Of a stretch of DNA of 64,000 nt, positions 55,653 to 64,000 are shown in pieces. Both the position numbers and the translations under genes were made by a program. Positions within the stretch are counted from its first letter, which is position 1. Each line of letters starts with the position of its first letter. The notes beneath the pieces were generated by a model that worked only from the letters and a program-made list of their open reading frames with translations, was not told where the DNA came from and did no database searches. Source of the DNA: JAJRZL01 sp964557855 (GTDB lineage Bacteria > Zixibacteria > MSB-5A5 > GN15 > FEB-12); NCBI GenBank assembly GCA_964557855.1, contig CAZLBP010000020.1, forward strand, positions 1-64,000, read 5' to 3'.

Positions 55653-57125
55653 TCAGGCAGCCCGTGACCCATCCTTCCTCACCCATCGCGCGTAGAGCAA
55701 CATACCGATGGCCGACAGGAAACCGATGGCGGCAAACTGATACCAAAGTTGATATGGGTCGTAAATACTCCACAGCATATTGGTGGCTTCGACGGCATCC
55801 ATGCCCGTAACTTCCATCAGCTTGTCCATGGCCTCGGTTCGAGCCACATCTGTCATATTGAAATTCTCCCGCAGGTAGTCGAGGGCCAGGTTGGCTTTGT
55901 CCCCCATGCTGCCGTACACTTTTCCCCCGTAGATGGAACCGTACCCCCAGCCGATCGCAACCGGCACATTGGCATAGCCCATGTACAGTCCTTTTTGATC
56001 ATCGGGAGCGATAACACCGAGGTATTCGTTCATCTTGGGAGAGGAGAGCATTTCACCGACCGAAAAGACTAGTATGCCCAATATACAGAAGTAACCTTCG
56101 TTGGTGAACCCGGCCAGGATTAATCCCAGGGATGCCACGGCGATGCCGATCGAGATGGCATGTACTCGCCGGATGCGCGATACGATCCAGGAGATAAAGA
56201 CGACCGCCACGATTATCAAACCGGGGTTGGCGTTGATCATCCATTCCTGAGACAGCTGCGGGCCACGGGTGGAGTTGATCTGGAGCATCCAGTCCGGCAA
56301 TCCCAGCGTTTTCACCATATCCGAACTATCCACCCAATCGACAATGAAGTTGGGCAGCATGTCGAACAACTGCATGAACATGAGCCAGAATCCGGACATT
56401 ATCAGGATAAATACAACCAGTTTCAGGTTAAGAAAGTTGCGAGCCGTGAGAAACAGCACTTCCGCCGGACTCCGTCTCTGGTCGTCACCCGCCGACACTT
56501 CGCGATAGGTAAACAGCATGAGGAAGTTCAGTGACACGATGACCGCACAGCCGTAGAAAACGGCTTCCCAGGACCAGCCGTACAGGAAGTGCGCCAGCGG
56601 CGGGCCCAGAAAACCGCCGATGTTGACCAGCATATAGAATGTCCCCCAGCCCACACCGGAGTTGCGTTCATGGATGACGCGGCACATGGTCCCCTGGACA
56701 CCGGGTTTGAAAACCGCAGTCCCAAACGCCAGCACGCAGCAGCCAAACAAGAAGGGATAAAAATCTCGTTGAGTAGCCATAATCAGGTAGCCGATTACTT
56801 TCAAAGCGACCGAAAATGCGATTGTCTTCTTGAAACCGTACCGGTCCGCGAAGCCGCCGGAGAACATCGGCACCAGCGATTGCACCAGGGCCTATACCGA
56901 GAATATGATGCCCTTGTCCGTTTGAGAGAAATGCAGCCCGCCCGGTTCATCGGCCTGGGCGATGTAGATGGGAATGACGACCCGAACGCCATAGTAGGCC
57001 AGGCGCTCGAACATTTCCATGACATTGACCATCCAGAAGGACCACGGCAGAGTGGACATCTGGGCCGCCAAACCTTCTCGTTTGGCCGGCGCTGACGGTG
57101 ACTTCGCAGCGGTATCAGACGACAT
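55653..57125 (-). pseudogene. POT/PTR2 family peptide transporter, interrupted by TAG
   Basis: Major-facilitator proton-coupled di/tripeptide transporter, 490 codons. The start at 57125 (MSSDTAAK) has AAGGATT upstream. The POT signature ExxERxxYYG is intact (E37, E40, R41: EMFERLAYYGVR). Codon 78 is TAG (56892-56894) in the context KGIIFSV*ALVQSLVPMFSG, where family members have Trp (TGG). The frame is otherwise open to 55653 with all later helices. One base change would restore it. Either a recent pseudogene, a sequencing error or read-through; a GTG at 56885 could restart translation but would lose the first helices. Confidence 0.82.
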
Positions 57126-57280
57126 AGATAATCCTTATTGAGTGAGGTCGCATTTAGCGATACAATAAACGGATATTGGTTCGCCAGGTCAAATACTGAT
57201 GTGATTATGCGTTGCTTCTATGGCAGATGCCGACTAACCTCAGGAAGGACTCAAGACGACTTCCGTAAGCGGGAACAGCC

Positions 57281-57742
57281 TTACGCCGGCACCTTCTTCA
57301 ACAGCGCAATCTGCCCGGTGTGATAGATATTGTGCTGAATGACCCCGTGGATCAGGGCCCCGAATGTAAAATCAGTACCCTGCACCTGTTGTTCCAGATC
57401 GGTTGGAGACAGACTTGCTACCTTTGCCACCAGGGCATTGTGCGTGTTGTTTAACGAACTGACAACCTCCTGCCAGGTTTGCTCGGTTGGATCGGTAATC
57501 TGCGGCCAGTTGTCTTTTTCGGATATTTCCGCCTTCTGGCGGTCCAGTCCGAGGAGAACAACTTGTTCCCAGAACCGGATATGCAGCACAATCTCTCCGA
57601 TGCTGTGAGCTGTCCCAATCGGCTTTGCAAAGGCCTTTTCGGCCCGGAGTTCTGCCGGCAGCTCCATCAGGGCCGGTCCATGCCAGGCCTTGCCCGCCAC
57701 TGTTCGGGCCAGTTGGTCTTTGAGGCGGTCAATTTCAGTCAT
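57281..57742 (-). CDS. DinB/YfiT-like four-helix protein
   Basis: 153 residues, cytosolic. DinB-type metalloprotein fold with candidate metal ligands in IGEIVLHIRFWE and GVIQHNIYHTGQIALLKK (the H-x3-H pair near the end). Family members are thiol transferases (bacillithiol, mycothiol) or of unknown role. GAGGAG precedes the ATG. Sits between priA and the POT transporter. Confidence 0.87.
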   Translation of the reverse strand: MTEIDRLKDQLARTVAGKAWHGPALMELPAELRAEKAFAKPIGTAHSIGEIVLHIRFWEQVVLLGLDRQKAEISEKDNWPQITDPTEQTWQEVVSSLNNTHNALVAKVASLSPTDLEQQVQGTDFTFGALIHGVIQHNIYHTGQIALLKKVPA

Positions 57743-57804
57743 CTTTGCTCCTCACTCTTTCGCATCACACGGAGTGGCATACTCGATATACGATCTGTCG
57801 TCGG

Positions 57805-60222
57805 TCACATCATATCCACCGGGTCTACATCGACTACTACCTTCACTGCCGACGGGAGACCGAACCGACTATGTTCCTTCTCCCAGCGAGCCAGCATCTC
57901 CACCAGTTTAACGGTTTGTCTGGTTTTGATCAACAGGTGTCTCCGGAATCGGTTGCGCAGATAATAGAGGGGACAGGGCGCCGGTCCGAGAAGACCGGCC
58001 GACAGGTTCGATCGACCGATGGCCGAAAGTAAGTCCCCTTTGAATTTCAGCGCTGCCGATTCAAGCTGTCCCTCGTTCTTGCCCGAAAGCACGATGTTTA
58101 CCAGGCGTCTGAACGGGGGGTATTCAAGCGCCCGGCGGTTTTCGATTTCGATCTCATAGAACGCTCTGTAATTCTGCTGTGCCGCAAGCGTGATAACGTC
58201 GTTCTCCGGATAATAGGTTTGAATAACCACTTCTCCGGGTTTGTCGGCCCGGCCGGACCGTCCGGAAACTTGCAGCAGTTGGGCAAACGTCCGTTCGGAA
58301 GCGCGGAAATCGGGCAGGTCCAGCATAAGATCAGCCGACAGGACCCCCACCAATGTGACACCCGGCAAATCAAAGCCCTTGGTCACCATTTGAGTACCCA
58401 GGAGCAGACTGCTTTTGCCGTCGATGAACTCAGTCAGGATATCGAACAGTTGCCGACGCCCAACGGCGGTATCGGAGTCCAGTCTAAGCGGCACGACTCC
58501 GCCAAATAGCCGTGGGATGGCCTCTTCCACTTTCTGAGTGCCCGCGCCTACGAAGAGGAATCGGGTGCTCTGGCATGTCTCACAGCTGTCATACCGGGTC
58601 GTAATCCAACCACAGTAATGACAGGATAGTTTCTGCCCGGCTTTGTGGTAGGTCAATTTGACCTGGCAGTTGGGACACTCCGGCACCCGGCCACACTCGG
58701 CACATTTCAAGTGAGGCGCGTAACCGCGACGGTTGAGAAACAGGATGGTTTGTTCATCTTGTTTCAGGCGACGGTCGATTTCCTTTTTGAGCGTGTGGGA
58801 GAAGTACCCCAGGTCTCCCCCGAGCCGGGCGGTCTTCATGTCCACGATAGCCGTTGTCGGCAGGCGGGCGCCGGCCGGCCGTTGCTTGATTTCAAGAAGC
58901 CGGTACTTGCCGGATTCGGCCTGGTAATATGATTCGATCGAAGGTGAGGCAGAACCCAGAATGACCGGAATGTTGTTGAGCCTGGCTCTCATGATAGCGC
59001 AGTCCCGACCGTGGAAGCGGGGCGCGGGGTCGCTCTGCTTATAGGACGGATCATGTTCTTCATCAACGATGACCAGCCCCAGATTCTGCAGCGGAGCGAA
59101 CACTGCCGATCGCGGGCCAATGACGATATTGAATCGGCCCCGTTGAATTCCGGTGAAGCTCTGAAGCCGTTCTTTGTTCGTCATGGCGGAGTGCAGGACG
59201 GTGACGGCATCACCGAACAGTCCTTTGAAATAGGCGAGTGTCGTCCCGGCCAGCGCTATTTCGGGGGTGAGGACCAGCACCGTTCGGCCCATCGCCAGGA
59301 CTTTTTGCGCCAGGCGGCAGTACACGATCGTTTTCCCGGAACCAGTGACACCGTGCAGTAAAAACGGTTGAAACCCCTGCTCCGGCGCGAGAGATTCAGC
59401 GAGCCTGTCATAGACGCTTTGTTGTTCAGCGGTCAACTTGATGTTGTCGAGATCACGCCTCGGCACCAGGTAGTCCGGGATAACGACCGGTTCATCACCG
59501 AGGACCGGTTCCAGAAGGCCGTCCTTGACTGCGGCGCGCAAATAATAAGGGGTCCAGTTATGCGCCAGCAATTCCCGCCGTGTCTTGATACCATCGTACG
59601 GCTCCGGCTTGATCTTCTTCTGGTCGAAGTACGTCCCCCACTGAGTGGGATCGGCACATCGGTACCCGCGCAATTGTTTCGACGATGCACCGGTATCTTC
59701 CGGCCAAATTTCGAGAATCGCGCCGCCGTTGATCAGCTGTCGGAGGTATCCCTTTTGCAAAGCCTGGAGTTGGCGGAGCTCCTGCGCCGTCAGCTTCTTG
59801 CCGGGACGGTGCCGGCCGGCCACCCGATCCGGAACCGATCCGGAATCCGTCGTCCATAAATAACCAGGACGCGCCGTCGTCTTTACGGCGGGCGGCAGCG
59901 CCGCCGCCAGGCAATCGGCCGGGTTGGCGAAATAGTACTGAGCTATCCATTTACACAGCGCAAACAGATCGGGGGAAAAATAGCTGACGCTGTCAAGCTC
60001 CCGGATGATTTCCCTGACCCGGATATGCTGCGGCTGACGGCATAGCCCGAGGTAATACCCTATCTTGCGGCTCTGTCGGACCGGTACGAGCAGGCGCTGG
60101 CCGGGAGTGAGGTCGGTATCGGTCGCCGGCAGCTTGTAGGTGAAAGAACCATACATGGGACCACTTACGGCGACGTCGATGTAGCTTTCCTCGACCAAGA
60201 CATCCAACCTATCGTTAATCAA
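57805..60222 (-). CDS. priA: Primosomal protein N' (PriA helicase)
   Basis: 805 residues as called, restarting stalled replication forks. N-terminal 3'-DNA-binding domain (YIDVAVSGPMYGSFTYKLP), Walker A GVTGSGKT (about 290), DEEH box (IVDEEHDPSYKQ), zinc-binding insertion with eight cysteines (CAECGRVPECPNC, CHYCGW, CETC), and helicase motif QMVTKGFDLPGVTLVGVLSA then SGRSGRADKPGEV. Start uncertain: the frame begins with TTG at 60222, with further TTG codons at 60207 and 60198, and no ATG before the conserved domain. A family A hairpin ends 5 bp upstream, leaving no room for a normal ribosome binding site. Confidence 0.93.
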   Translation of the reverse strand: MINDRLDVLVEESYIDVAVSGPMYGSFTYKLPATDTDLTPGQRLLVPVRQSRKIGYYLGLCRQPQHIRVREIIRELDSVSYFSPDLFALCKWIAQYYFANPADCLAAALPPAVKTTARPGYLWTTDSGSVPDRVAGRHRPGKKLTAQELRQLQALQKGYLRQLINGGAILEIWPEDTGASSKQLRGYRCADPTQWGTYFDQKKIKPEPYDGIKTRRELLAHNWTPYYLRAAVKDGLLEPVLGDEPVVIPDYLVPRRDLDNIKLTAEQQSVYDRLAESLAPEQGFQPFLLHGVTGSGKTIVYCRLAQKVLAMGRTVLVLTPEIALAGTTLAYFKGLFGDAVTVLHSAMTNKERLQSFTGIQRGRFNIVIGPRSAVFAPLQNLGLVIVDEEHDPSYKQSDPAPRFHGRDCAIMRARLNNIPVILGSASPSIESYYQAESGKYRLLEIKQRPAGARLPTTAIVDMKTARLGGDLGYFSHTLKKEIDRRLKQDEQTILFLNRRGYAPHLKCAECGRVPECPNCQVKLTYHKAGQKLSCHYCGWITTRYDSCETCQSTRFLFVGAGTQKVEEAIPRLFGGVVPLRLDSDTAVGRRQLFDILTEFIDGKSSLLLGTQMVTKGFDLPGVTLVGVLSADLMLDLPDFRASERTFAQLLQVSGRSGRADKPGEVVIQTYYPENDVITLAAQQNYRAFYEIEIENRRALEYPPFRRLVNIVLSGKNEGQLESAALKFKGDLLSAIGRSNLSAGLLGPAPCPLYYLRNRFRRHLLIKTRQTVKLVEMLARWEKEHSRFGLPSAVKVVVDVDPVDMM

Positions 60223-60226
60223 GAAC

Positions 60227-60265
60227 GGCAGGACACACCCCGCCGAAGGCGGGGCAGGACCTGCC
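60227..60265. repeat. Family A hairpin element in the priA leader
   Basis: GGCAGG and CCTGCC outer arms with inner CCCCGCC-gaa-GGCGGGG, linkers ACACA and CAG. It lies immediately upstream of the first possible priA start. Confidence 0.85.
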
Positions 60266-60378
60266 GAGACAATCTCATGTGGCAGACGAGAAACAGCCTG
60301 CCGCTAGCTGGTCATCCGCGCTCTTCGAGCCGGCTCCAACAGACTCCCTGTCAGCTGCTCGGTTTCGCGAATCCCCTT

Positions 60379-61749
60379 TTACCCTTGCTGGAGTTCCTCG
60401 ACTTTCTGTTCGGCCTTCTTTAGTTTCTCCGGCTTTTTCAGGAACTGGTAGAGATCCTTGAGATTGAGCCAAATATCCAGATTCTCGGGTTGCAGTTCAG
60501 CAACTTTTTCGTACGCCTGCATTGCTTCTTCGAATTGGGCGAGTCTCTTGTAGCAATCACCGAGAGAAATCCAGTTTCCCGCGTCGTCCGGGTTCAATTC
60601 CGTGACGCGTTTGAATCCGGTGATGGCTTGTTCGCAGTCTTCCAGCAGGGCGCTGACGAAGCCATATTGCTCGGCAATCAACAGGTCCTGAGGGGCTAAT
60701 TCGAATGCAGTCTTGAAATACGTACGCGCGGAATCGAAGGCGGCTCTCCGCTCCTCCTCCCACCTCTTGACCGCCGCGGTGTCTTCCTGGGCGCGGTACA
60801 AATTGGCGGAATCCGATGCTATCCGGGCCTGCGTATTGAAATATAACCCGACATTGCGAAGAATATCGACGTTGGTTGGATCCAGGTCCAGCAATTGCCG
60901 ATACACAAACAGAGCCGAATCATACATCTCACAGTTGTTGTAACAGATAGAGAGGTTGATGAGATTGCCCGTGTCGTCGGGGTTGAGTTCGGTATATTCC
61001 TTGAAGTACGGAATGGCGCCGCAGTATTCACCCATGTTAATGTAGTTGTAAGCGATGGGGAGCAGCAGTCCGGACTTCTTTTTGGCTTTGTCGAGGCCTT
61101 TGACCATCCATTCAATGGCATTGCGATAGTCACCTTTAAATTCGAAGGCGTTGCCGATGGCAATGTAGGGGCTGGCGTCGGTCGAATCTATCAAGAGGGC
61201 CATGTTCATATTGGCGATAACAGAATCGATATTCACGTTGAGGTTTTTGTCGATAAACGCTCGACTGGTGGAATCCGTCTCATTCTGAAGATCCTGGGAC
61301 AACTCCTGAACCGTACCCAGCTGTTGATGACCGCGCCGATAGTAGTCTCGCCAGTACTTGGTCTTGGTGGAATCGGCCTGATCGAGGTATTCATCGCAGT
61401 CTTTCCGATAATTCTCGTTGATTTCCTCGTTCTGGCATACCATATGTAACGTGTCAATGTATGCCACCATTTTCTTGACGTAGGGTCGCTTGTCGTCCAG
61501 AGTCGACGCCCCTTCCATCAGGTCGACATACACCCGGTACCTGGTGGACAACGCTTCCGCATGGTGACCGTAGTGCATGAACAGCGTATCGATCAGGTAA
61601 ATCGCTTCTTCGGGCCGCCCTTCAACGATAGCTATCCGGGCACCGCTGAGATAGGCCTTGAGAGGTTTCTTCCTTTCTCGCGCATGCATACTGCCCGCTG
61701 CCAAAAGAGCGATAATAAGAAGAATGAGTATTGTGTTCAGTCGCTTCAC
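60379..61749 (-). CDS. Exported TPR-repeat protein
   Basis: 456 residues with GTG start at 61749 preceded by GAGGAGGAA. Signal peptide KRLNTILILLIIALLAAGSM. Tetratricopeptide repeats cover most of the chain, clearest at SPYIAIGNAFEFKGDYRNAI, NLINLSICYNNCEMYDSALF and NWISLGDCYKRLAQFEEAMQ then AYEKVAELQP. Periplasmic or outer-membrane-attached scaffold for protein contacts; partner unknown. Downstream of the DUF4139 gene by 85 bp, so possibly cotranscribed. Confidence 0.87.
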   Translation of the reverse strand: MKRLNTILILLIIALLAAGSMHARERKKPLKAYLSGARIAIVEGRPEEAIYLIDTLFMHYGHHAEALSTRYRVYVDLMEGASTLDDKRPYVKKMVAYIDTLHMVCQNEEINENYRKDCDEYLDQADSTKTKYWRDYYRRGHQQLGTVQELSQDLQNETDSTSRAFIDKNLNVNIDSVIANMNMALLIDSTDASPYIAIGNAFEFKGDYRNAIEWMVKGLDKAKKKSGLLLPIAYNYINMGEYCGAIPYFKEYTELNPDDTGNLINLSICYNNCEMYDSALFVYRQLLDLDPTNVDILRNVGLYFNTQARIASDSANLYRAQEDTAAVKRWEEERRAAFDSARTYFKTAFELAPQDLLIAEQYGFVSALLEDCEQAITGFKRVTELNPDDAGNWISLGDCYKRLAQFEEAMQAYEKVAELQPENLDIWLNLKDLYQFLKKPEKLKKAEQKVEELQQG

Positions 61750-61834
61750 ACGTTCCTCCTCGAATCAGAGTGTCGTTCGTTCATTTTCCTTTTGGTGAAT
61801 GTACACGTTGCGTAATTTCCTGTCAACCACCGTT

Positions 61835-63184
61835 CTATTGCCGGGTAAAGCGGACCCGAAGTGTGAGTGTCGACGTGCCGTCGGCTTCGACCGGAACTTC
61901 AAAGTGTACCGTTTGTGCGTCTTTGACCGTGTGTGCATAGTTCGAATCGATAATTTCCCAGATGCCCCAGAGTTTCTTTTCGACGATCACCGTGACGGCG
62001 GTCTTCTTGTGATTCCGCAGCTCAATTTCGAATGTGCGCTCTTCCACCAGCTTGGTGACCTGATTGCGCTGCATCAGGCGCTCTTCAGCCACGATATCGA
62101 AGGCGGTCCCGACTTTGATATTCAGCTCTTCGTCGCGGGGGGTGTGTTCGATGCGGTCTTCACCGAGCAATATCAGGGATCCGTCGTCATCCCCCTTGAA
62201 TACCCGCACTCGTCCTCCGGGCAACGGCATGCCGAGCCCCGTTTCCGAAGAATTCTTGAACTTAATCGTCACGTTGACGTCTTTGGCGTTATAGTCCGGC
62301 TTGTACATGAATTCCTTTTCAACGGTAGTGCTTGCCGGTTCAAAGAGCGAGATCTGCTTGATTTCTTTATTGGCCAGGGTTGCCTTGCGCGGCAGCGTGT
62401 AGAGATGGTATTCGAAGAACGCTTTTTCCTCGAATCCGGCTCCGGCGGCGCTTTCCAGACGCATCGCATCGGCCATCGGTTGATATTTCTTCCGGTCGGT
62501 GACCCGATGAATATCTCCGGCCACGAGCTTGAGCGTGGCGTCCGTGTACGTCTTGCCGGAGGTATTGTTTATGGAAGACCATCCCGACAGGTGCAGACTG
62601 GTTTCGTCCTCGGACAGGACGCCGATGTACTCGGCGGACCAGGTCATACCGGAGGTTTGGTAACCCACCTTGCACTCCAGTTCGCCGGCATAGTCGGAAT
62701 TGTACTTCCAGAACAGAGTCGGTCGGGTAATGAGACCTTCAGGCAAATTGGGAAAGTTGACTTCCATAATATTGCCGAGCTGGACGATCTTGATTCCGCC
62801 GGTCTTGTCTCGGAGCGTTATGGCCCCGCTGTTGTGAGCCAGCAGCTGGCCGGAGTAGATCTTGCCTTCCTTGTCAATGAGTTCAATCTGCTTGTCGATG
62901 TAGCGGGAGTATATCTGTTCGGGGCTGACCAGGTCGTAGGCATAATTCTGCTCGAGAATCGAGACAGTCCGACCTCCGTCAATCAGGTCGAATGTAACCG
63001 AAGCAGCGTCAATCTGCGACGGTACGTCGCGAAAGGCGAGTTCATTCGTGCCCCGCTCGAATTCGAGTTTCCGGGTCTCGCTTATCACGCCCAGATTGCT
63101 GTTGTAGACGGTGACTGCGAGTTCATCGGCCGGTACTGCCGATGAGAGCAGCAATAACGAGATCAAAACAACTGTGGCTTTCAT
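61835..63184 (-). CDS. Exported DUF4139 domain protein
   Basis: 449 residues, signal peptide MKATVVLISLLLLSSAVPA. The N-terminal part VTVYNSNLGVISETRKLEFE then GTNELAFRDVPSQIDAASV is the usual lead-in of DUF4139 proteins; the C-terminal two thirds (KVGYQTSGMTWSAEYIGVLS; TYTDATLKLVAGDIHRV; NSSETGLGMPLPGGRVRVFK) are the domain itself. All beta, periplasmic, no enzyme motif. GGAGG lies 6 bp before the ATG. Function not known for the family. Confidence 0.9.
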   Translation of the reverse strand: MKATVVLISLLLLSSAVPADELAVTVYNSNLGVISETRKLEFERGTNELAFRDVPSQIDAASVTFDLIDGGRTVSILEQNYAYDLVSPEQIYSRYIDKQIELIDKEGKIYSGQLLAHNSGAITLRDKTGGIKIVQLGNIMEVNFPNLPEGLITRPTLFWKYNSDYAGELECKVGYQTSGMTWSAEYIGVLSEDETSLHLSGWSSINNTSGKTYTDATLKLVAGDIHRVTDRKKYQPMADAMRLESAAGAGFEEKAFFEYHLYTLPRKATLANKEIKQISLFEPASTTVEKEFMYKPDYNAKDVNVTIKFKNSSETGLGMPLPGGRVRVFKGDDDGSLILLGEDRIEHTPRDEELNIKVGTAFDIVAEERLMQRNQVTKLVEERTFEIELRNHKKTAVTVIVEKKLWGIWEIIDSNYAHTVKDAQTVHFEVPVEADGTSTLTLRVRFTRQ

Positions 63185-63320
63185 TTCTTACCTCCATAAT
63201 CTTATACACCGGCCTCCTGTTTGAGCCGGTGAGCAGTTTCTGTCGCTGAGTTGGCGATGGTCTCTTGTTACTTCCATACATACAGGTCAACCATCAGGAA
63301 TCTTCCCAGAAAAATGTGCG

Positions 63321-64000
63321 TCAAACTGGTCGAAAATCGGCAACTACTTGTTTTAGGCGTACATGCACTTCATCCGGCGAGGGGTTGAGTTCAGTGGTCG
63401 TGAAACTACCGGACTGCGGTCTAATCCGTTCAAATATCTGGACATAGAGCCGATAGATCACCTCCAGACTGAGTTGGTATCGGTCGCCTAACAACGGCAG
63501 ATGCTCATCCAGAGTCGATCTCGCCCGTCTCCGATAATAGTCTGCGAAACTGCGATACCGCGACATGAGATAGCGCAAACCTTCGGCAGCTTCCGCATTT
63601 TCCACCGCCTCCAGCAAGTCCAACTGTGATAACTTTGATTCCGCCAATATGTTATCAGCAAAATAGTTAAGTCGGTTGAGCTGGTCTTTTTGGAAGTCAC
63701 GCATTATGTGTACGAGATACGAAAAGAGAGCCAGGGGTCGGGCGACACGACGGATATTGAAGGGCGGCAGCACGATGTGCTCGCCTTCAATCCCGATGGC
63801 GCACAAGTGCATGAACACCGAGGCCGGGGCGATAGCGGCTCCTTCGCAATACCTGAGAAAGACTCGAAATGAAGCAAATCCACTGTGACTAACGTCGTAG
63901 ATCATGGCCTTTGCCAGCCGCTCCCACGGCCACAAGGGTATGCAAAACCGTCTCATAGTCTGAAGTAACTGCTCCTGAAAAAGATCGGTCGGCAGGCCTT
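63321..64000 (-). CDS. Squalene/phytoene synthase family protein (5' end outside window)
   Basis: Head-to-head prenyl transferase family (squalene, hydroxysqualene or phytoene synthesis). The open frame continues past the window edge without a stop (GLPTDLFQEQLLQTMRRFCI), so about the first 80-100 residues lie outside. Recognisable parts: DVSHSGFASFRVFLRYCEGA (the YCxxxA helix), then YLVHIMRDFQKDQLNRL as the second Asp-rich motif, and a C-terminal helix bundle. The distribution of Asp residues supports catalysis, but the first DxxxD lies outside. Pathway unknown from this window. Confidence 0.85.
   Translation of the reverse strand, partial: GLPTDLFQEQLLQTMRRFCIPLWPWERLAKAMIYDVSHSGFASFRVFLRYCEGAAIAPASVFMHLCAIGIEGEHIVLPPFNIRRVARPLALFSYLVHIMRDFQKDQLNRLNYFADNILAESKLSQLDLLEAVENAEAAEGLRYLMSRYRSFADYYRRRARSTLDEHLPLLGDRYQLSLEVIYRLYVQIFERIRPQSGSFTTTELNPSPDEVHVRLKQVVADFRPV

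Overview
The window reads like a Gram-negative, probably free-living bacterium of the FCB superphylum, most likely a candidate-phylum lineage such as Zixibacteria. This placement is inference. It rests on secreted proteins ending in paired dockerin-like repeats of the form (I/V)DVADLSYLVDYLFRGGP, a Gld-type ABC transporter fused to its auxiliary protein, a beta-barrel outer-membrane protein, lipoproteins, and strong AGGAG-type ribosome binding sites unlike those of Bacteroidetes. There is no rRNA operon, prophage, CRISPR array, transposase or recognisable plasmid function. The only RNA gene seen is tRNA-Lys(UUU).

Layout. 1-5.3 kb: truncated peroxiredoxin, zinc-ribbon protein, NAD-isocitrate dehydrogenase and an FG-GAP/dockerin protein, all on minus. 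5.5-13.3 kb: Mn-type superoxide dismutase, cupin, a very basic SANT-like DNA-binding protein, AI-2E-type permease, secreted M14 peptidase, NAD-dependent epimerase. 13.9-18.4 kb: a 1498-residue surface lipoprotein. 18.8-23.6 kb: Gld-like operon (ATPase, permease-GldG fusion, DUF4340). 24.2-25.6 kb: asnS. 26.3-34.4 kb: a run of secreted proteins (two intact dockerin proteins, one decayed one, a small beta-barrel). 34.6-40.7 kb: housekeeping and redox genes (2-hydroxyacid dehydrogenase, CorA, pirin, LMW-phosphatase, SDR). 40.8-44.5 kb: two more dockerin proteins, one with a cohesin-like module. 44.5-52.7 kb: DCC protein, PcrA-type helicase, L27, a sigma-54 activator, molbindin, Nudix, glutamate racemase. 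53-64 kb: tRNA-Lys, a potassium channel and a POT transporter each broken by one in-frame stop, CoaX, DinB, PriA, a TPR protein, a DUF4139 protein, and a squalene/phytoene synthase running off the window.

Two themes stand out. First, six genes (five intact, one decayed) encode secreted proteins with C-terminal dockerin-like pairs, and one also has a cohesin-like N-terminal module. A non-cellulosomal surface assembly is possible. Second, the intergenic DNA is full of short hairpin repeats. Several families keep their linkers while the stem bases change on both sides. One repeat supplies the C-terminus of the channel ORF, one lies where the priA ribosome binding site should be, and one region holds a clipped lipoprotein gene. 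Gene decay is visible in at least four places.
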